Numbered from the stretch's first letter, positions 24,141 through 32,977 are shown. The stretch is DNA of 33,194 nt from Lentisphaerae bacterium RIFOXYA12_64_32 (GCA_001803235.1 MHBL01000235.1:1-33194); one strand, 5' to 3'. Translations and numbers: made by a program. The notes: generated by a model from the letters alone, not told the origin.

Positions 24141-27100
24141 ATGACAACTCGACGATTTGCACTTCCCGCCCTGCTCATCGCTGCCGTCCTGCCGTTGTGT
24201 CGCGCCAACGAGATCGGGTACATCGAGGAGTTCAGCCTCGCCGAGGACCGCGCCGTGCCGCTGAAGCAGCTCATGCCCGGCACGGAAGAGTACTACTACT
24301 ACCACTGCCTGCACTGCCAAAACACCGGCGAACTCGCCAAGGTCGACGAGTTACTCAAGGCCTGGATCGACAAACACGGCTACACGCCGCGCGTCGAGGA
24401 GATCCGCAACCGCCAGGCACTGCTCGTCTACCCGACCAACCCGCAGGCGGCCATCGACCACATCCGCCAGCGCCTCGACCTCCGCTTCGATCACCAGAAG
24501 CAGGTCATGGACGAGAAACCCAGCTTCCCGACCCAACTCGATGCCCGGCTCATCAGTCGCGAAACCCTCACCCAGCGAGCAATGTCAGAGTTCAGCAACT
24601 TGGACGGGTTCGAGAACTCCGCGCTCGAGTTCCTCGTCACGGCCCGGCTCGATCCCGACCGGCGGCGCGACCTGCTGCACCGGCTCGAACGCCCGGACTA
24701 CCCGAAGCTGGCCGAAATGGTCATCGCCGACCTGCGCACCCCGAACAGCGGCGGGTTCGGCTCGCACCCGATCCACGCGCAACTGCTCCTGACGCAGATG
24801 GAAGAGTGCGCGAAACTCATGCCCGAACTGCTCAACGACGGCAACTTCGTCAACGCCTGGCTGCCCAAGCTCCTGCCGGGCGCAGACGTGGACTGGCAGC
24901 GCGACCCGGCCGAGAAGCAGGCGTACCTCGAGCGGCTCTGGACGTTCGTGTCGCGCCTCCCGCCGGCGTTCAACTCGTTGAAGACCAGCGCACTGTTCCA
25001 CCGTCTGAGCCTGGACCGCAGCCAGGGCGTCTACGACAAGGACCGGTTCATGACGTATCTGAAGCTGCCGCGCAGGGTGCACTACATCAACCCGAAGTAC
25101 ATCGAACGTCGCGAGAACGCCGGCAGCCAGGCGGACCTGAATGCTAACTTCGCAGGCCAGATCGCCCTGCCCTCGATCGGCACGGACGAGCCGCTGGTCC
25201 GCGACTTCCTGGCGCACTTCCTCGTCGAGGCCAAGGACTACGAAGAGTTCACGCCGTACATCGAGATTAACTACCTGAAGCAGCTCTTCGCCGAGACCAA
25301 AATCGTCAATAGCGTCGGCAACCTCGAACAGTGGTATGCGCTGCTGCCGGGCGATCGGATCCAAGCGCTGAAGGAGCGCATCGACGTCGAACTCCTGCCG
25401 ACCAACAAGGAAGTCCTCGCGCCGGCTGACCCGGTCACGCTCGACGTGGCGCTGAAGAACGTCCCGACTCTGATCGTGAAGGTCTATGAGATCAACACGC
25501 TGAACTACTACCGCGAACGGAACCAGGAGATCTCGACCGATGTCGACCTGGATGGCCTGGTCGCCAACGACGAGAAGGTCGTCAACTACACCCAGACGCC
25601 AATCCAGCGGCACGTCGAGAAGTTCGAGTTCCCAAACCTGACCAAGCCCGGCGTGTACGTGATCGAACTGATCGGCAACGGCCGCAGCAGCCGCGCCCTG
25701 ATCCGCAAGGGCCGACTCACGTTCACGGAGCGCATCGGCGCTGCCGGGCACGTGTTCACCGTCTACGACTCGGACAACAAGCGCCTCTCCGACGCCACAG
25801 TCTGGCTCGGCGGCAAGGAATACACCCCGGACAAGTCCGGCGAGATCGCCGTCCCGTTTGCCAGTGCCCAGGCGACTGTGCCGGTCGTCCTGTGCCATGA
25901 CGGCGTCGCCGCCCTCGACCACTTCGAACACATGCCGGAAGTGTACGCCCTGCGCGCCGGGATCTTCACAGACCGCGAGTCGCTCCTTGCCGGCCGTAAC
26001 GCGCAGGTGCTGGTCCGACCCGCACTCACGGTGAATGATTGCCCGGTCGACATCAAGCTTCTGGAGGAACCTGCGCTGGTCATCGACACCGTGGACCGGG
26101 AAGGCATCTCGACGCGTAAGGAACTCAAGGACTTCAAGCTGTTTGACGACCGCGAGTCAACGTACGAGTTCCGGGTCCCCGAGAAGCTCGCGCAGATCAC
26201 CTTCACCCTCAAGGGCCAGGTTCAGAACCTGAGCAAGAACGAGAAGGTGTCCCTCGAGACATCTGCCTCGTTCACGCTCAATGCCATCGACCAGACGGAG
26301 AAGACCGAGGACCTGCACCTGCGCCACGTCGACGGTCAGTATGTCCTGGAACTGCGCGGCAAGTCCGGCGAGGCCAAGCCGGATCGGCCCGTGTCGCTGG
26401 AGTTCAAGCACCGCGATTTCCGGCGACCGGTCAATGTTACGCTCCAGACCGATGGCGAGGGGCGTATTCGGCTCGGCGCACTGCCGGATATCGTGACGGT
26501 GCAGGGCGCTGGTCCGGAGGGCACGCGGAAGGACTGGGATCTCAACGAAACCAAGGCGCGCTGCGTGCCGGCTGTCGCCGTTCACGCTCTTGCCGGCACC
26601 CCCATCTCGGTTCCGTTCATGCAGCCGATGCCACAGGACAAGTCAGAAGCGTTCTCGTTCCTCGAGGTGCGCGGCCCGGACTCGGGGCGCGGCACCTTCG
26701 TCGCCGATTGCCGCGATCAGGTGTCGTTCCGTGATGGGTTCCTCGTCCTCGACGACCTGCACGCCGGCAACTACAACCTGCGCCTGAAAGACACCGGCGC
26801 AACAATCCCAGTGCGGATTACGCAGGGCCGCCAGGAAGGCAGTTACCTGCTCTCGCGCGACCGCTTCCTCGAGGTGCGGAATCCGCAACCCCTCCAGATC
26901 GGCGAGGTCGCCAAAGACGCTGGCGGCAAGACCCTTCGAATTCTTCTGAAGAACGTCACGGACACGGCGCGCGTCCACGTGACCGCGAGCCGGTTCCTGC
27001 CCGCCTATCCCATCTTTGACCGCATGCTGGACTCCCTACCTGCGCCTGCGCCAACGGTCTGTCAGTACCCGCGCCCGGTCTCAACCTACATGTCCGGCCG

Positions 27101-30100
27101 TAACATCGGCGACGAATACCGGTACGTACTGGAACGCAAGTACGCCGGCAAGTTCCCAGGCAACATGCTGCAGCGGCCAAGCCTGCTCATCAACCCGTGG
27201 AACATCCGCAAGACGGAGACCGGCACGCAGGAAGCGCAGGGCGGCCAGGCATGGGGTAAGGCACCGGGTACGCCGGCGCCATCCCGGGCCGCAGAGAGCC
27301 GAGGCGGAACCGCGAAATGCATGGAGTTTGGAGGGGACGGCGCCGGGGATACCCGCGCGTTCGCCAACCTCGACTTCCTGGCCACCCCGTCCGTGGTCCT
27401 GGCGAACCTGAAGCCGGACAAGGACGGTGTGGTGACTGTGGACCTCACCAAGTTCGGGCCGTGCCAGCAGGTGCACGTGCTCGCGGTCGACGCGCAGAAC
27501 ACGGTGTACCGCGAGTTCTCACTGCCCGCCGTGCCGGAGAAGCCGCTCGACCTGCGCATGCGCCCGACGCTCGACCCGCAGAAGCACTACACCGAGCAGA
27601 AGAACACCACTGCGGTACTTGCCGGCCGCGACTTCACGCTCAACGACATCACGACCGCGAAGATGGAAGTCTACGACTCGCTCGCCCGGGTCTATGGGCT
27701 GTTCGCGACCCTGAGCCACGACGCGAACCTGACCGAGTTCGGATTCATCCTCGACTGGCCGACCCTGCCCAAGGAGAAGCAGCAGGAGCTGTACTCGAAG
27801 TACGCCTGCCACGAACTCAGCTTCTTCCTGTTCAAGAAAGACCCGGAGTTCTTCAAGTCCGCAATCCTGCCGCACCTGAAGAACAAGAAGGACAAGACGT
27901 TCCTCGACCAGTGGCTCGTCAGCGCGGACCTGTCAGCGTACGTCAAGCCCTGGGCCTACCAGCGGCTGAACATTGTCGAGCGCATTCTCCTGGCACAGCG
28001 CCGGCGCGATGCCGGGCCTGCCACGACGCGCGAAGTCCGCGAACTCTGGGAACTCGTCCCGCCCGACATCGACTGGCTCAACCTCCTGTTCAAGACGGCC
28101 ATCATGGGCAGCGCGCTGGAGGTGGGCGACGGGGGCGGCGGCGATTTCGCCGCTTCCGAACCCGGTGCTCCAGCCGAAGCTGCGGCGCCTGCCGCGACAG
28201 CACCCGCGCCGGCGCTGGCGGAAGCCCTGGAGAAGGGCGCGGCCAACGGCAAGCCCATGGCGCAGTTGCGCGCTGCCGCCAAGGCCATGCCCATGGCCGA
28301 CCGCGCCGAGGCCGAGCAGGCCAAGCGCAAAGAGGCACGGGACGAGGACGCCGTCCTCGGACTTGCCGATGCCAGGGAAGCCAAGAAGGACGCATTCCGC
28401 CAGCGCGCCGACAAACAGGTCGACATGGAACGGCGCAAGGCGCAGCGGCAGTTGTACCGCAAGCTCGACAAGACGGAGGAATGGGTCGAGAACAACTACT
28501 ACCGGCTCCCCATCGAGCAGCAACTCGCGGACCTGGTCGCGGTCAACGCGTTCTGGCGCGACTATGCGGCGTACAACGGCGACGGCCCGTTCCTCTCGAC
28601 GAATGTCGCGGAGGCGAGCCGCAATTTCACCGAGATGATGTACGCCCTGGCCGTGCTGGATCTGCCGTTCAAGCCGGGCGAGCACAAGACGGACCGCGCC
28701 GAAGCCAAGCTCACGCTCAAGCCGGGCAGCCCGGTCATTGTCTACCACAAGGAAGTGCGCGAGGCGCAGCCGGACGCCAAGGCCCAGACGCTGCTGGTCA
28801 GCCAGAACTTCTTCGCGCTCGACGACCGCTACCGCCACGAAGGCAACGAGCAGTACGACAAGTTCGTGACCGAGGAGTTCCAGACACACCGCGTCTACGG
28901 CTGCCAGGTCGTGCTGACCAATCCGACCAGCGCGCGGCGCAAAGTCGAGGCGCTGCTGCAAATTCCGCAGGGCACGATCCCGGTCTCAAACGGCACTTAC
29001 AGCAAGAGCGAGAACGTCGCGCTCGAGCCGTACTCGACGCAGACCCAGGAGTACTTCTTCTACTTCCCGGCGCCCGGCAAGTTCGGGCACCTGCCAGTGC
29101 ACGTTGCCGAGAAGGACCAGCTCATCGCGTTCACGGCGCCGTTCACCTTCAATGTGGTCAACAAGCTGACGCAGATCGACAAGACCTGCTGGGCCTACAT
29201 CTCGCAGTACGGCTCGGACCAGGACGTGCTCAACTTCCTGGACAAGAACAACATCGGCCGGCATGACCTCGACCTGATCGCGTTCCGGATGCGCGACAAG
29301 CCGTTCTTCCGCAAGGCGCTCGACCTGCTGCAGGCGCGGTTCGTCTACCAGAACACGCTCTGGTCATACGGACTCTACCACAACGACACGCCGGCGGCGC
29401 GCGAGTTTCTGCAGCACTCGCCGTACGCGGACCAGTGCGGGCTGTACATCGACACGCCGCTGCTGACCGTCGACCCGGTGGCGCGCTACACGTACCAGCA
29501 CAGGGAGTACTGGCCACTCGTCACCCCGCGCGTGTACCAGCTCGGGCAGAAACGCCGGATCCTGAACACCGCGTTCTTCCAGCAGTACACGCAGTTCCTG
29601 ACCTACCTCACCTATCGCCCGAAGCTCACGCCCGACGACCTGCTCACGGTCACCGACTACCTGCTGCTGCAGGACCGCGTCGACGAGGCGATGAAGTTCT
29701 TCGAGAAGGTTGACCCGAAGGGCTTGGCGACCGCCATTCAGTACGACTACGCCAAAACGTACCTCGCCTTCTACCGCGGCGAGGTGAAGGATGCTGCGGA
29801 CCTCGCGCGCAAGTACCGTGACTGCCCGGTCGACCACTGGCGCAAGCGCTTCCAGGACCTGCTCGCGCAGGCCGACGAGATCCGCGGCGAGGGCGCACAG
29901 GTCGTCGACAAGGAAGACCGCAACCAGGTCCACACACAACTCGCGGCGACGGAGCCGAGCTTCGACTTCAAGGTCGAGGATCGCAAGATCGAGATCCAGT
30001 ACCAGAACCTCGAGAACTGCGTCATCAACTACTACCTCATGGACGTCGAACTGCTCTTCTCGCGCAACCCGTTCGTGCAGGAGGTCTCCGGGCAGTTCTC

Positions 30101-30527
30101 CGTCATCCGCCCGAACGACACCGCGACCGTCGAACTGGCCAAGGACAAGCCGTCCAAGACGCTCGACCTGCCCGAGCGCTACCGCGACCGGAACGTGATG
30201 GTCGAGATCGTGGCCGCCGGGGTGCGCAAGACGCAGGCCTACTACCCGCATTCGCTCGGGATCCAGATCACGGAGAACTACGGCCAGTTACGGATTGCGC
30301 AGGAGAAGACGCAAAAGTCGCTCGCCAAGGTCTACATCAAGGTCTACGCGCGGATGAAGGACGGTCAGGTCAAGTTCTACAAGGACGGCTACACCGACCT
30401 GCGCGGCCGGTTCGACTACACCTCGCTGAACACGAATGAACTCGAAATGGTCGACCGCTTCTCGATCCTGATCCTGAGCGAGGAGAACGGCGCCGCCGTC
30501 CGCGAAGCCGCCCCGCCGAAGATGTGA
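24141..30527 (+). CDS. Very large secreted protein, macroglobulin-like in parts
   Basis: From the ATG at 24141 the product has 2128 residues. AAAGGAG lies about 10 bases upstream; a start at 24012 adds an unlikely tail. Residues 1-22 form a signal peptide (TTRRFALPALLIAAVLPLCRA). A Tyr-rich CxxC follows (YYYYHCLHCQNTGE, cysteines near 55 and 58). Residues about 70-400 are helical. From about 415 to 1150, beta-rich segments (VTLDVALKNVPTLIVKVYEINT, GVYVIELIGNGRSSRALI) resemble the macroglobulin and bridging domains of alpha-2-macroglobulin-like proteins. No CxEQ thioester motif is present. A Gly/Ala/Pro linker (about 1329-1380) and a charged coiled coil (about 1385-1450) separate a second half with more beta and helical-repeat regions. 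The C-terminus reads FYKDGYTDLRGRFDYTSLNTNE. A periplasmic or surface role is inferred; activity is unknown. It is followed directly by a REP element. Confidence 0.8.
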   Translation: MTTRRFALPALLIAAVLPLCRANEIGYIEEFSLAEDRAVPLKQLMPGTEEYYYYHCLHCQNTGELAKVDELLKAWIDKHGYTPRVEEIRNRQALLVYPTNPQAAIDHIRQRLDLRFDHQKQVMDEKPSFPTQLDARLISRETLTQRAMSEFSNLDGFENSALEFLVTARLDPDRRRDLLHRLERPDYPKLAEMVIADLRTPNSGGFGSHPIHAQLLLTQMEECAKLMPELLNDGNFVNAWLPKLLPGADVDWQRDPAEKQAYLERLWTFVSRLPPAFNSLKTSALFHRLSLDRSQGVYDKDRFMTYLKLPRRVHYINPKYIERRENAGSQADLNANFAGQIALPSIGTDEPLVRDFLAHFLVEAKDYEEFTPYIEINYLKQLFAETKIVNSVGNLEQWYALLPGDRIQALKERIDVELLPTNKEVLAPADPVTLDVALKNVPTLIVKVYEINTLNYYRERNQEISTDVDLDGLVANDEKVVNYTQTPIQRHVEKFEFPNLTKPGVYVIELIGNGRSSRALIRKGRLTFTERIGAAGHVFTVYDSDNKRLSDATVWLGGKEYTPDKSGEIAVPFASAQATVPVVLCHDGVAALDHFEHMPEVYALRAGIFTDRESLLAGRNAQVLVRPALTVNDCPVDIKLLEEPALVIDTVDREGISTRKELKDFKLFDDRESTYEFRVPEKLAQITFTLKGQVQNLSKNEKVSLETSASFTLNAIDQTEKTEDLHLRHVDGQYVLELRGKSGEAKPDRPVSLEFKHRDFRRPVNVTLQTDGEGRIRLGALPDIVTVQGAGPEGTRKDWDLNETKARCVPAVAVHALAGTPISVPFMQPMPQDKSEAFSFLEVRGPDSGRGTFVADCRDQVSFRDGFLVLDDLHAGNYNLRLKDTGATIPVRITQGRQEGSYLLSRDRFLEVRNPQPLQIGEVAKDAGGKTLRILLKNVTDTARVHVTASRFLPAYPIFDRMLDSLPAPAPTVCQYPRPVSTYMSGRNIGDEYRYVLERKYAGKFPGNMLQRPSLLINPWNIRKTETGTQEAQGGQAWGKAPGTPAPSRAAESRGGTAKCMEFGGDGAGDTRAFANLDFLATPSVVLANLKPDKDGVVTVDLTKFGPCQQVHVLAVDAQNTVYREFSLPAVPEKPLDLRMRPTLDPQKHYTEQKNTTAVLAGRDFTLNDITTAKMEVYDSLARVYGLFATLSHDANLTEFGFILDWPTLPKEKQQELYSKYACHELSFFLFKKDPEFFKSAILPHLKNKKDKTFLDQWLVSADLSAYVKPWAYQRLNIVERILLAQRRRDAGPATTREVRELWELVPPDIDWLNLLFKTAIMGSALEVGDGGGGDFAASEPGAPAEAAAPAATAPAPALAEALEKGAANGKPMAQLRAAAKAMPMADRAEAEQAKRKEARDEDAVLGLADAREAKKDAFRQRADKQVDMERRKAQRQLYRKLDKTEEWVENNYYRLPIEQQLADLVAVNAFWRDYAAYNGDGPFLSTNVAEASRNFTEMMYALAVLDLPFKPGEHKTDRAEAKLTLKPGSPVIVYHKEVREAQPDAKAQTLLVSQNFFALDDRYRHEGNEQYDKFVTEEFQTHRVYGCQVVLTNPTSARRKVEALLQIPQGTIPVSNGTYSKSENVALEPYSTQTQEYFFYFPAPGKFGHLPVHVAEKDQLIAFTAPFTFNVVNKLTQIDKTCWAYISQYGSDQDVLNFLDKNNIGRHDLDLIAFRMRDKPFFRKALDLLQARFVYQNTLWSYGLYHNDTPAAREFLQHSPYADQCGLYIDTPLLTVDPVARYTYQHREYWPLVTPRVYQLGQKRRILNTAFFQQYTQFLTYLTYRPKLTPDDLLTVTDYLLLQDRVDEAMKFFEKVDPKGLATAIQYDYAKTYLAFYRGEVKDAADLARKYRDCPVDHWRKRFQDLLAQADEIRGEGAQVVDKEDRNQVHTQLAATEPSFDFKVEDRKIEIQYQNLENCVINYYLMDVELLFSRNPFVQEVSGQFSVIRPNDTATVELAKDKPSKTLDLPERYRDRNVMVEIVAAGVRKTQAYYPHSLGIQITENYGQLRIAQEKTQKSLAKVYIKVYARMKDGQVKFYKDGYTDLRGRFDYTSLNTNELEMVDRFSILILSEENGAAVREAAPPKM

Positions 30528-30552
30528 CGGGGTGAGGCCTACAGTGGCGCCC

Positions 30553-30685
30553 TATGGAGTGCGGGGGCAGAGGCCGCCGACAGCGGCCGGCGACCCCGCT
30601 TTGGCTCCCGGCGGAGCCGGGTTGGGCGTAGCCCGCGAACCTGCCGTCGTCGTGTCGCAACCCCTGCCCCCCCCGTACTCCATAT
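30553..30685 (+). repeat. REP element at the downstream end of the RAYT gene
   Basis: TATGGAGTGCGGGGGCAGAG starts at 30553. The outer stem is GCGGGG (30561-30566) with CCCCGC (30594-30599). The inner stem is GGCCGC (30572-30577) with GCGGCC (30583-30588), followed by TTTGGCT and a GGCTCC/GGAGCC-type foldback. CCGTACTCCATAT at 30673-30685 is a partial inverted copy of the REP head. The last base overlaps the transposase stop codon, so the REP closes the locus exactly. Confidence 0.85.
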
Positions 30686-31362
30686 CACCAGTCCGGGGCG
30701 ACGTCATAGGCGTCGTAGACTTGGAGTCGGTCCGTCTTGAGACCGTAGATCGTCTTCACCTGTGCCGGTTGTGCCGTCTGTTCGAACCATCCTGCCGAAC
30801 ACCATGGATACCGGTTCGCGACGGGCACCAGGCCGTGTTTCACGGCATTATGGTGCACGTAATTCAGTCGGGCCAGGTACGACTTCTCGTAGGTGAGTCG
30901 CGTCTCGCGGAAGTTATGCCAGACCTGGCGCCCCGGCGTACCATCCAAGCGGTTAACCCACTTCGCCATTTTCTCGTGCAGCAAGCCCAGCATCTCGCGC
31001 AGGCTTTCGGCGTTTTCCTTATCGGCGGGAGAGTGAGCTACGAAGTGGTAGTGGTTCGAGAACACAGCCCACGCTTCAAGTTGCCAGCCAGCATCCCTCG
31101 CCACGGTGAGCAGTCCGCGGTGGAGCACGATGATCCGGTCCGCACCGCGGAAGTGGTGCTCCTTGCTGTACGTACCAGCGGACACAAAGTACGTGCCGCT
31201 GGCTGCCAACTTGTGCACCGGCGCGTGTGGCCATGGCGGCGGCCTATGGAGTGCGCCGGCAGAGGCCCGCGCCGCACCGCGGGCCGGCGACGGCGCTTTG
31301 GCTTCCGGCGGAGCCGGGGCGCGCGTGGCCTGCGTGTCTGGCGTCGTTGTGTCGGCGGTCAT
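30685..31362 (-). CDS. REP-associated tyrosine transposase (RAYT, Y1_Tnp/HUH family)
   Basis: The 225-residue protein is a single-strand DNA transposase of the IS200/IS605-related REP class. The core starts at VHKLAASGTYFVSAGTYSKEHHF (about 49-71). The metal-binding HUH motif is FSNHYHFVAH (His104, His106). The helix with the nucleophilic tyrosine is SYLARLNYVHHNAVKHGLV (Tyr162 or Tyr168 are the candidates), followed by RYPWCSAGWF. Such proteins nick and join hairpin-ended single strands and are linked to genomic REP hairpins. The ATG at 31362 follows GGAGAG and is preferred. A longer frame from 31446 starts inside the flanking REP and would translate it. Residues about 16-40 (Ala/Pro/Arg-rich) are encoded by a REP copy embedded in the gene. 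The locus is REP-flanked on both sides and appears intact. Confidence 0.88.
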   Translation of the reverse strand: MTADTTTPDTQATRAPAPPEAKAPSPARGAARASAGALHRPPPWPHAPVHKLAASGTYFVSAGTYSKEHHFRGADRIIVLHRGLLTVARDAGWQLEAWAVFSNHYHFVAHSPADKENAESLREMLGLLHEKMAKWVNRLDGTPGRQVWHNFRETRLTYEKSYLARLNYVHHNAVKHGLVPVANRYPWCSAGWFEQTAQPAQVKTIYGLKTDRLQVYDAYDVAPDW

Positions 31363-31454
31363 GGGTTCTCTCCGTGGGCGACGGGGCGCTCCGCGCCGAG
31401 CCAAAGCGGGGTCGCCGGCCGCTGTTGGCGGCCTCTGCCCCCGCACTCCACATA
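31245..31454. repeat. Two inverted REP copies over the RAYT start
   Basis: The first copy begins TATGGAGTGCGCCGGCAGAG at 31245; its outer stem is GCGCCG (31253-31258) with CGGCGC (31291-31296) and its 8-bp inner stem is 31264-31271 with 31278-31285. The second copy is inverted and ends CCGCACTCCACATA at 31454; its outer stem is 31406-31411 with 31439-31444 and inner stem 31417-31422 with 31428-31433. Between them lie the transposase's ribosome-binding site and first codons. The first copy lies inside the coding sequence. Confidence 0.88.
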
Positions 31455-31467
31455 GCGGCGTGCCACC

Positions 31468-32559
31468 TCACCCCTTCCCGCGCGAGTAGTCCCGACACGC
31501 CTTGACGTACGCCTCGACGTTCTCCCACGGCACTTCCGGCTCGAGCAGGTGCGTCGGGCAGACCATGAGCCCGCCCTTCGCCCCAGCCGTGTCGAGATTG
31601 CGGAACACGACGTCGCGCACGTCTTTCGCGCTGCCGAACGGCATGGTTGTCTGCGTGCCGAGCGTGCCATTGAAACTCCACCGGTCGCCGTACTCGGCGT
31701 GCAGCTTGGCGAACTCCATACACTCCGGTTGTACCGGGTTCAGGATGTCCACACCCGCTTCCATGAGGTCGGCAATGTACGGCTCGACGTACCCGCAACT
31801 GTGGTAGTGAATCAGAATGTCCGGCTTGATGGCCTTGGCAGCCGCAATGACCTTGGCCAGGCGCGGCTTGAGCCACTCGCGGTACATGTCCAGGCTCATC
31901 ATGATGCTTTTCTGCATGCCGATGTCGTCGCCGGTCATGATGATGTCCGCTCCCGCGCGGGCGAACGCGGCGGCGCGACGCGCACTGTCCTCGGTGACCC
32001 TGTCCAGCAGGTACACCGCCTTGGCATCGCCTTCCGTCATGTCCATCATGAGTGCCGTCATGTCACGAATGTACCAGGACGTCTCCCACAGCGTGCACCC
32101 CATGCCAGCCAGGACGGGCAGGCCTTTCGCCTGCGCATCTTTGACCACGGGCACCATGTGGCCAATGTCCTGCCAGTCCCATTCCGGCCAGGGATAGGCC
32201 TGCAATTGCTCGAGCGAATCGAACTGCGCCATGGGGTGATGCATACGCCGGAGGTGGTGCGTGCCCGCATGGCCACCTTCCATGGCAACCCCATAGTCGC
32301 TGAACGTGGTCGTCTCGTGAAGCGGTTCTGTGAAGAACTTGCGCCAGTCCGGATCCTGGCGCGGGATGCGCTTCGGCCCCGGGACATAGGCGCTGGCGAA
32401 CCCCTCCGGGTAATCGAAGTACTCGCCGAACGAGACGCCCGGCGGCATCGCTGCCTTGCGCTTCGCCTCCATGTCCGGGCACAGGCTGAACGACACGGGG
32501 GCCCAGTCATAGCCTGTCCGCCGATACAGGGAAAGCATGTTCTCGCGCGGTGTCCTCAT
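31468..32559 (-). CDS. URO-D-fold protein, MtaA-like (HxCG type)
   Basis: The 363-residue protein is another URO-D-superfamily member. It has LPVLAGMGCTLWETSWYIRD, ADIIMTGDDIGMQKSIMMSLDMYREWLKPRL, then LIHYHSCGYVEPYIADLMEAGVDILNPVQPEC with the His-x-Cys zinc motif (His253, Cys255), and a final GLMVCPTHLLEPEVPWENVEAYV. These fit the corrinoid-dependent methyltransferase side of the family more than haem biosynthesis. A start at ATG 32559 follows AAAGGG by eight bases. It begins 21 bases after the stop of the NIF3-like gene on the same strand, so one operon is likely, driven by the promoter candidate at 32931-32959. No corrinoid protein is near. Substrate unknown. Confidence 0.85.
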   Translation of the reverse strand: MRTPRENMLSLYRRTGYDWAPVSFSLCPDMEAKRKAAMPPGVSFGEYFDYPEGFASAYVPGPKRIPRQDPDWRKFFTEPLHETTTFSDYGVAMEGGHAGTHHLRRMHHPMAQFDSLEQLQAYPWPEWDWQDIGHMVPVVKDAQAKGLPVLAGMGCTLWETSWYIRDMTALMMDMTEGDAKAVYLLDRVTEDSARRAAAFARAGADIIMTGDDIGMQKSIMMSLDMYREWLKPRLAKVIAAAKAIKPDILIHYHSCGYVEPYIADLMEAGVDILNPVQPECMEFAKLHAEYGDRWSFNGTLGTQTTMPFGSAKDVRDVVFRNLDTAGAKGGLMVCPTHLLEPEVPWENVEAYVKACRDYSRGKG

Positions 32560-32580
32560 AGTGCAGTCCCTTTCACTGAG

Positions 32581-32853
32581 TCACTGAGTCTCCGCGCCCA
32601 CGAGCCGGAACGTACTGCCATGCGGCAGGTGCTCGGCGTGGAGCCCCGGCAGGTTCGCATTAATGTACTCGGTCAGCGCCACCATGCCCGGTTCCTCCGA
32701 CGTGCCGTGATTGACTCGGATCACCGGATGCCCGGCGTCCTCCGCCCGCTGAATCCCGGCCCAGTAGCAGGACCCGTCACGGTCCACCGTCGTCTCGCGG
32801 TTCACCCAGTCCGCGCGGCACAGAAAGTGCTCGACGATATCTGCGACTGTCAT
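32581..32853 (-). CDS. NIF3-like protein with an apparent internal deletion
   Basis: The 90-residue frame has a proper start (AGGAG upstream of the ATG at 32853) and stop, but is only about a third of normal NIF3 (YbgI/Nif3-like dinuclear-metal protein) length. Residues 1-25 (TVADIVEHFLCRADWVNRET) look like the family's N-terminus in this type of organism. From about residue 26 onward, CYWAGIQRAEDAGHPVIRVNHGTSEEPGM and the following residues look like its C-terminal end, with the His and Glu of VNHGTSEE being metal-site residues. The usual central 170-190 residues, including the N-terminal metal-binding histidines, are absent. The joint is near 32778 and is in frame. It may be a decayed gene that kept its frame, or an assembly error. 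It leads the operon with the URO-D-like gene. The longer frame to 33114 translates MITE sequence and is rejected. Confidence 0.7.
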   Translation of the reverse strand: MTVADIVEHFLCRADWVNRETTVDRDGSCYWAGIQRAEDAGHPVIRVNHGTSEEPGMVALTEYINANLPGLHAEHLPHGSTFRLVGAETQ

Positions 32854-32930
32854 TCCCCCTACTCCTGTGATTGAACACCGCCTGCGTCCCGGTTGCCAGG
32901 CACGCCGACGTTCTGCGCGCCACGGCCCCG

Positions 32931-32959
32931 AATATAGGTCCTGACCAAACACGCCACAA
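32931..32959 (-). promoter_or_regulatory. Candidate promoter next to MITE copy B
   Basis: On the minus strand TTGTGG (32959-32954) and TATATT (32936-32931) have a 17-base spacer. The -10 box matches consensus at five of six positions, the -35 box at three of six. The -35 box starts 18 bases from the MITE end. It would drive the NIF3-like and URO-D-like genes with a leader of about 70-75 bases. By eye only. Confidence 0.4.
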
Positions 32960-32977
32960 CTCATACGGCGGTAGCAG

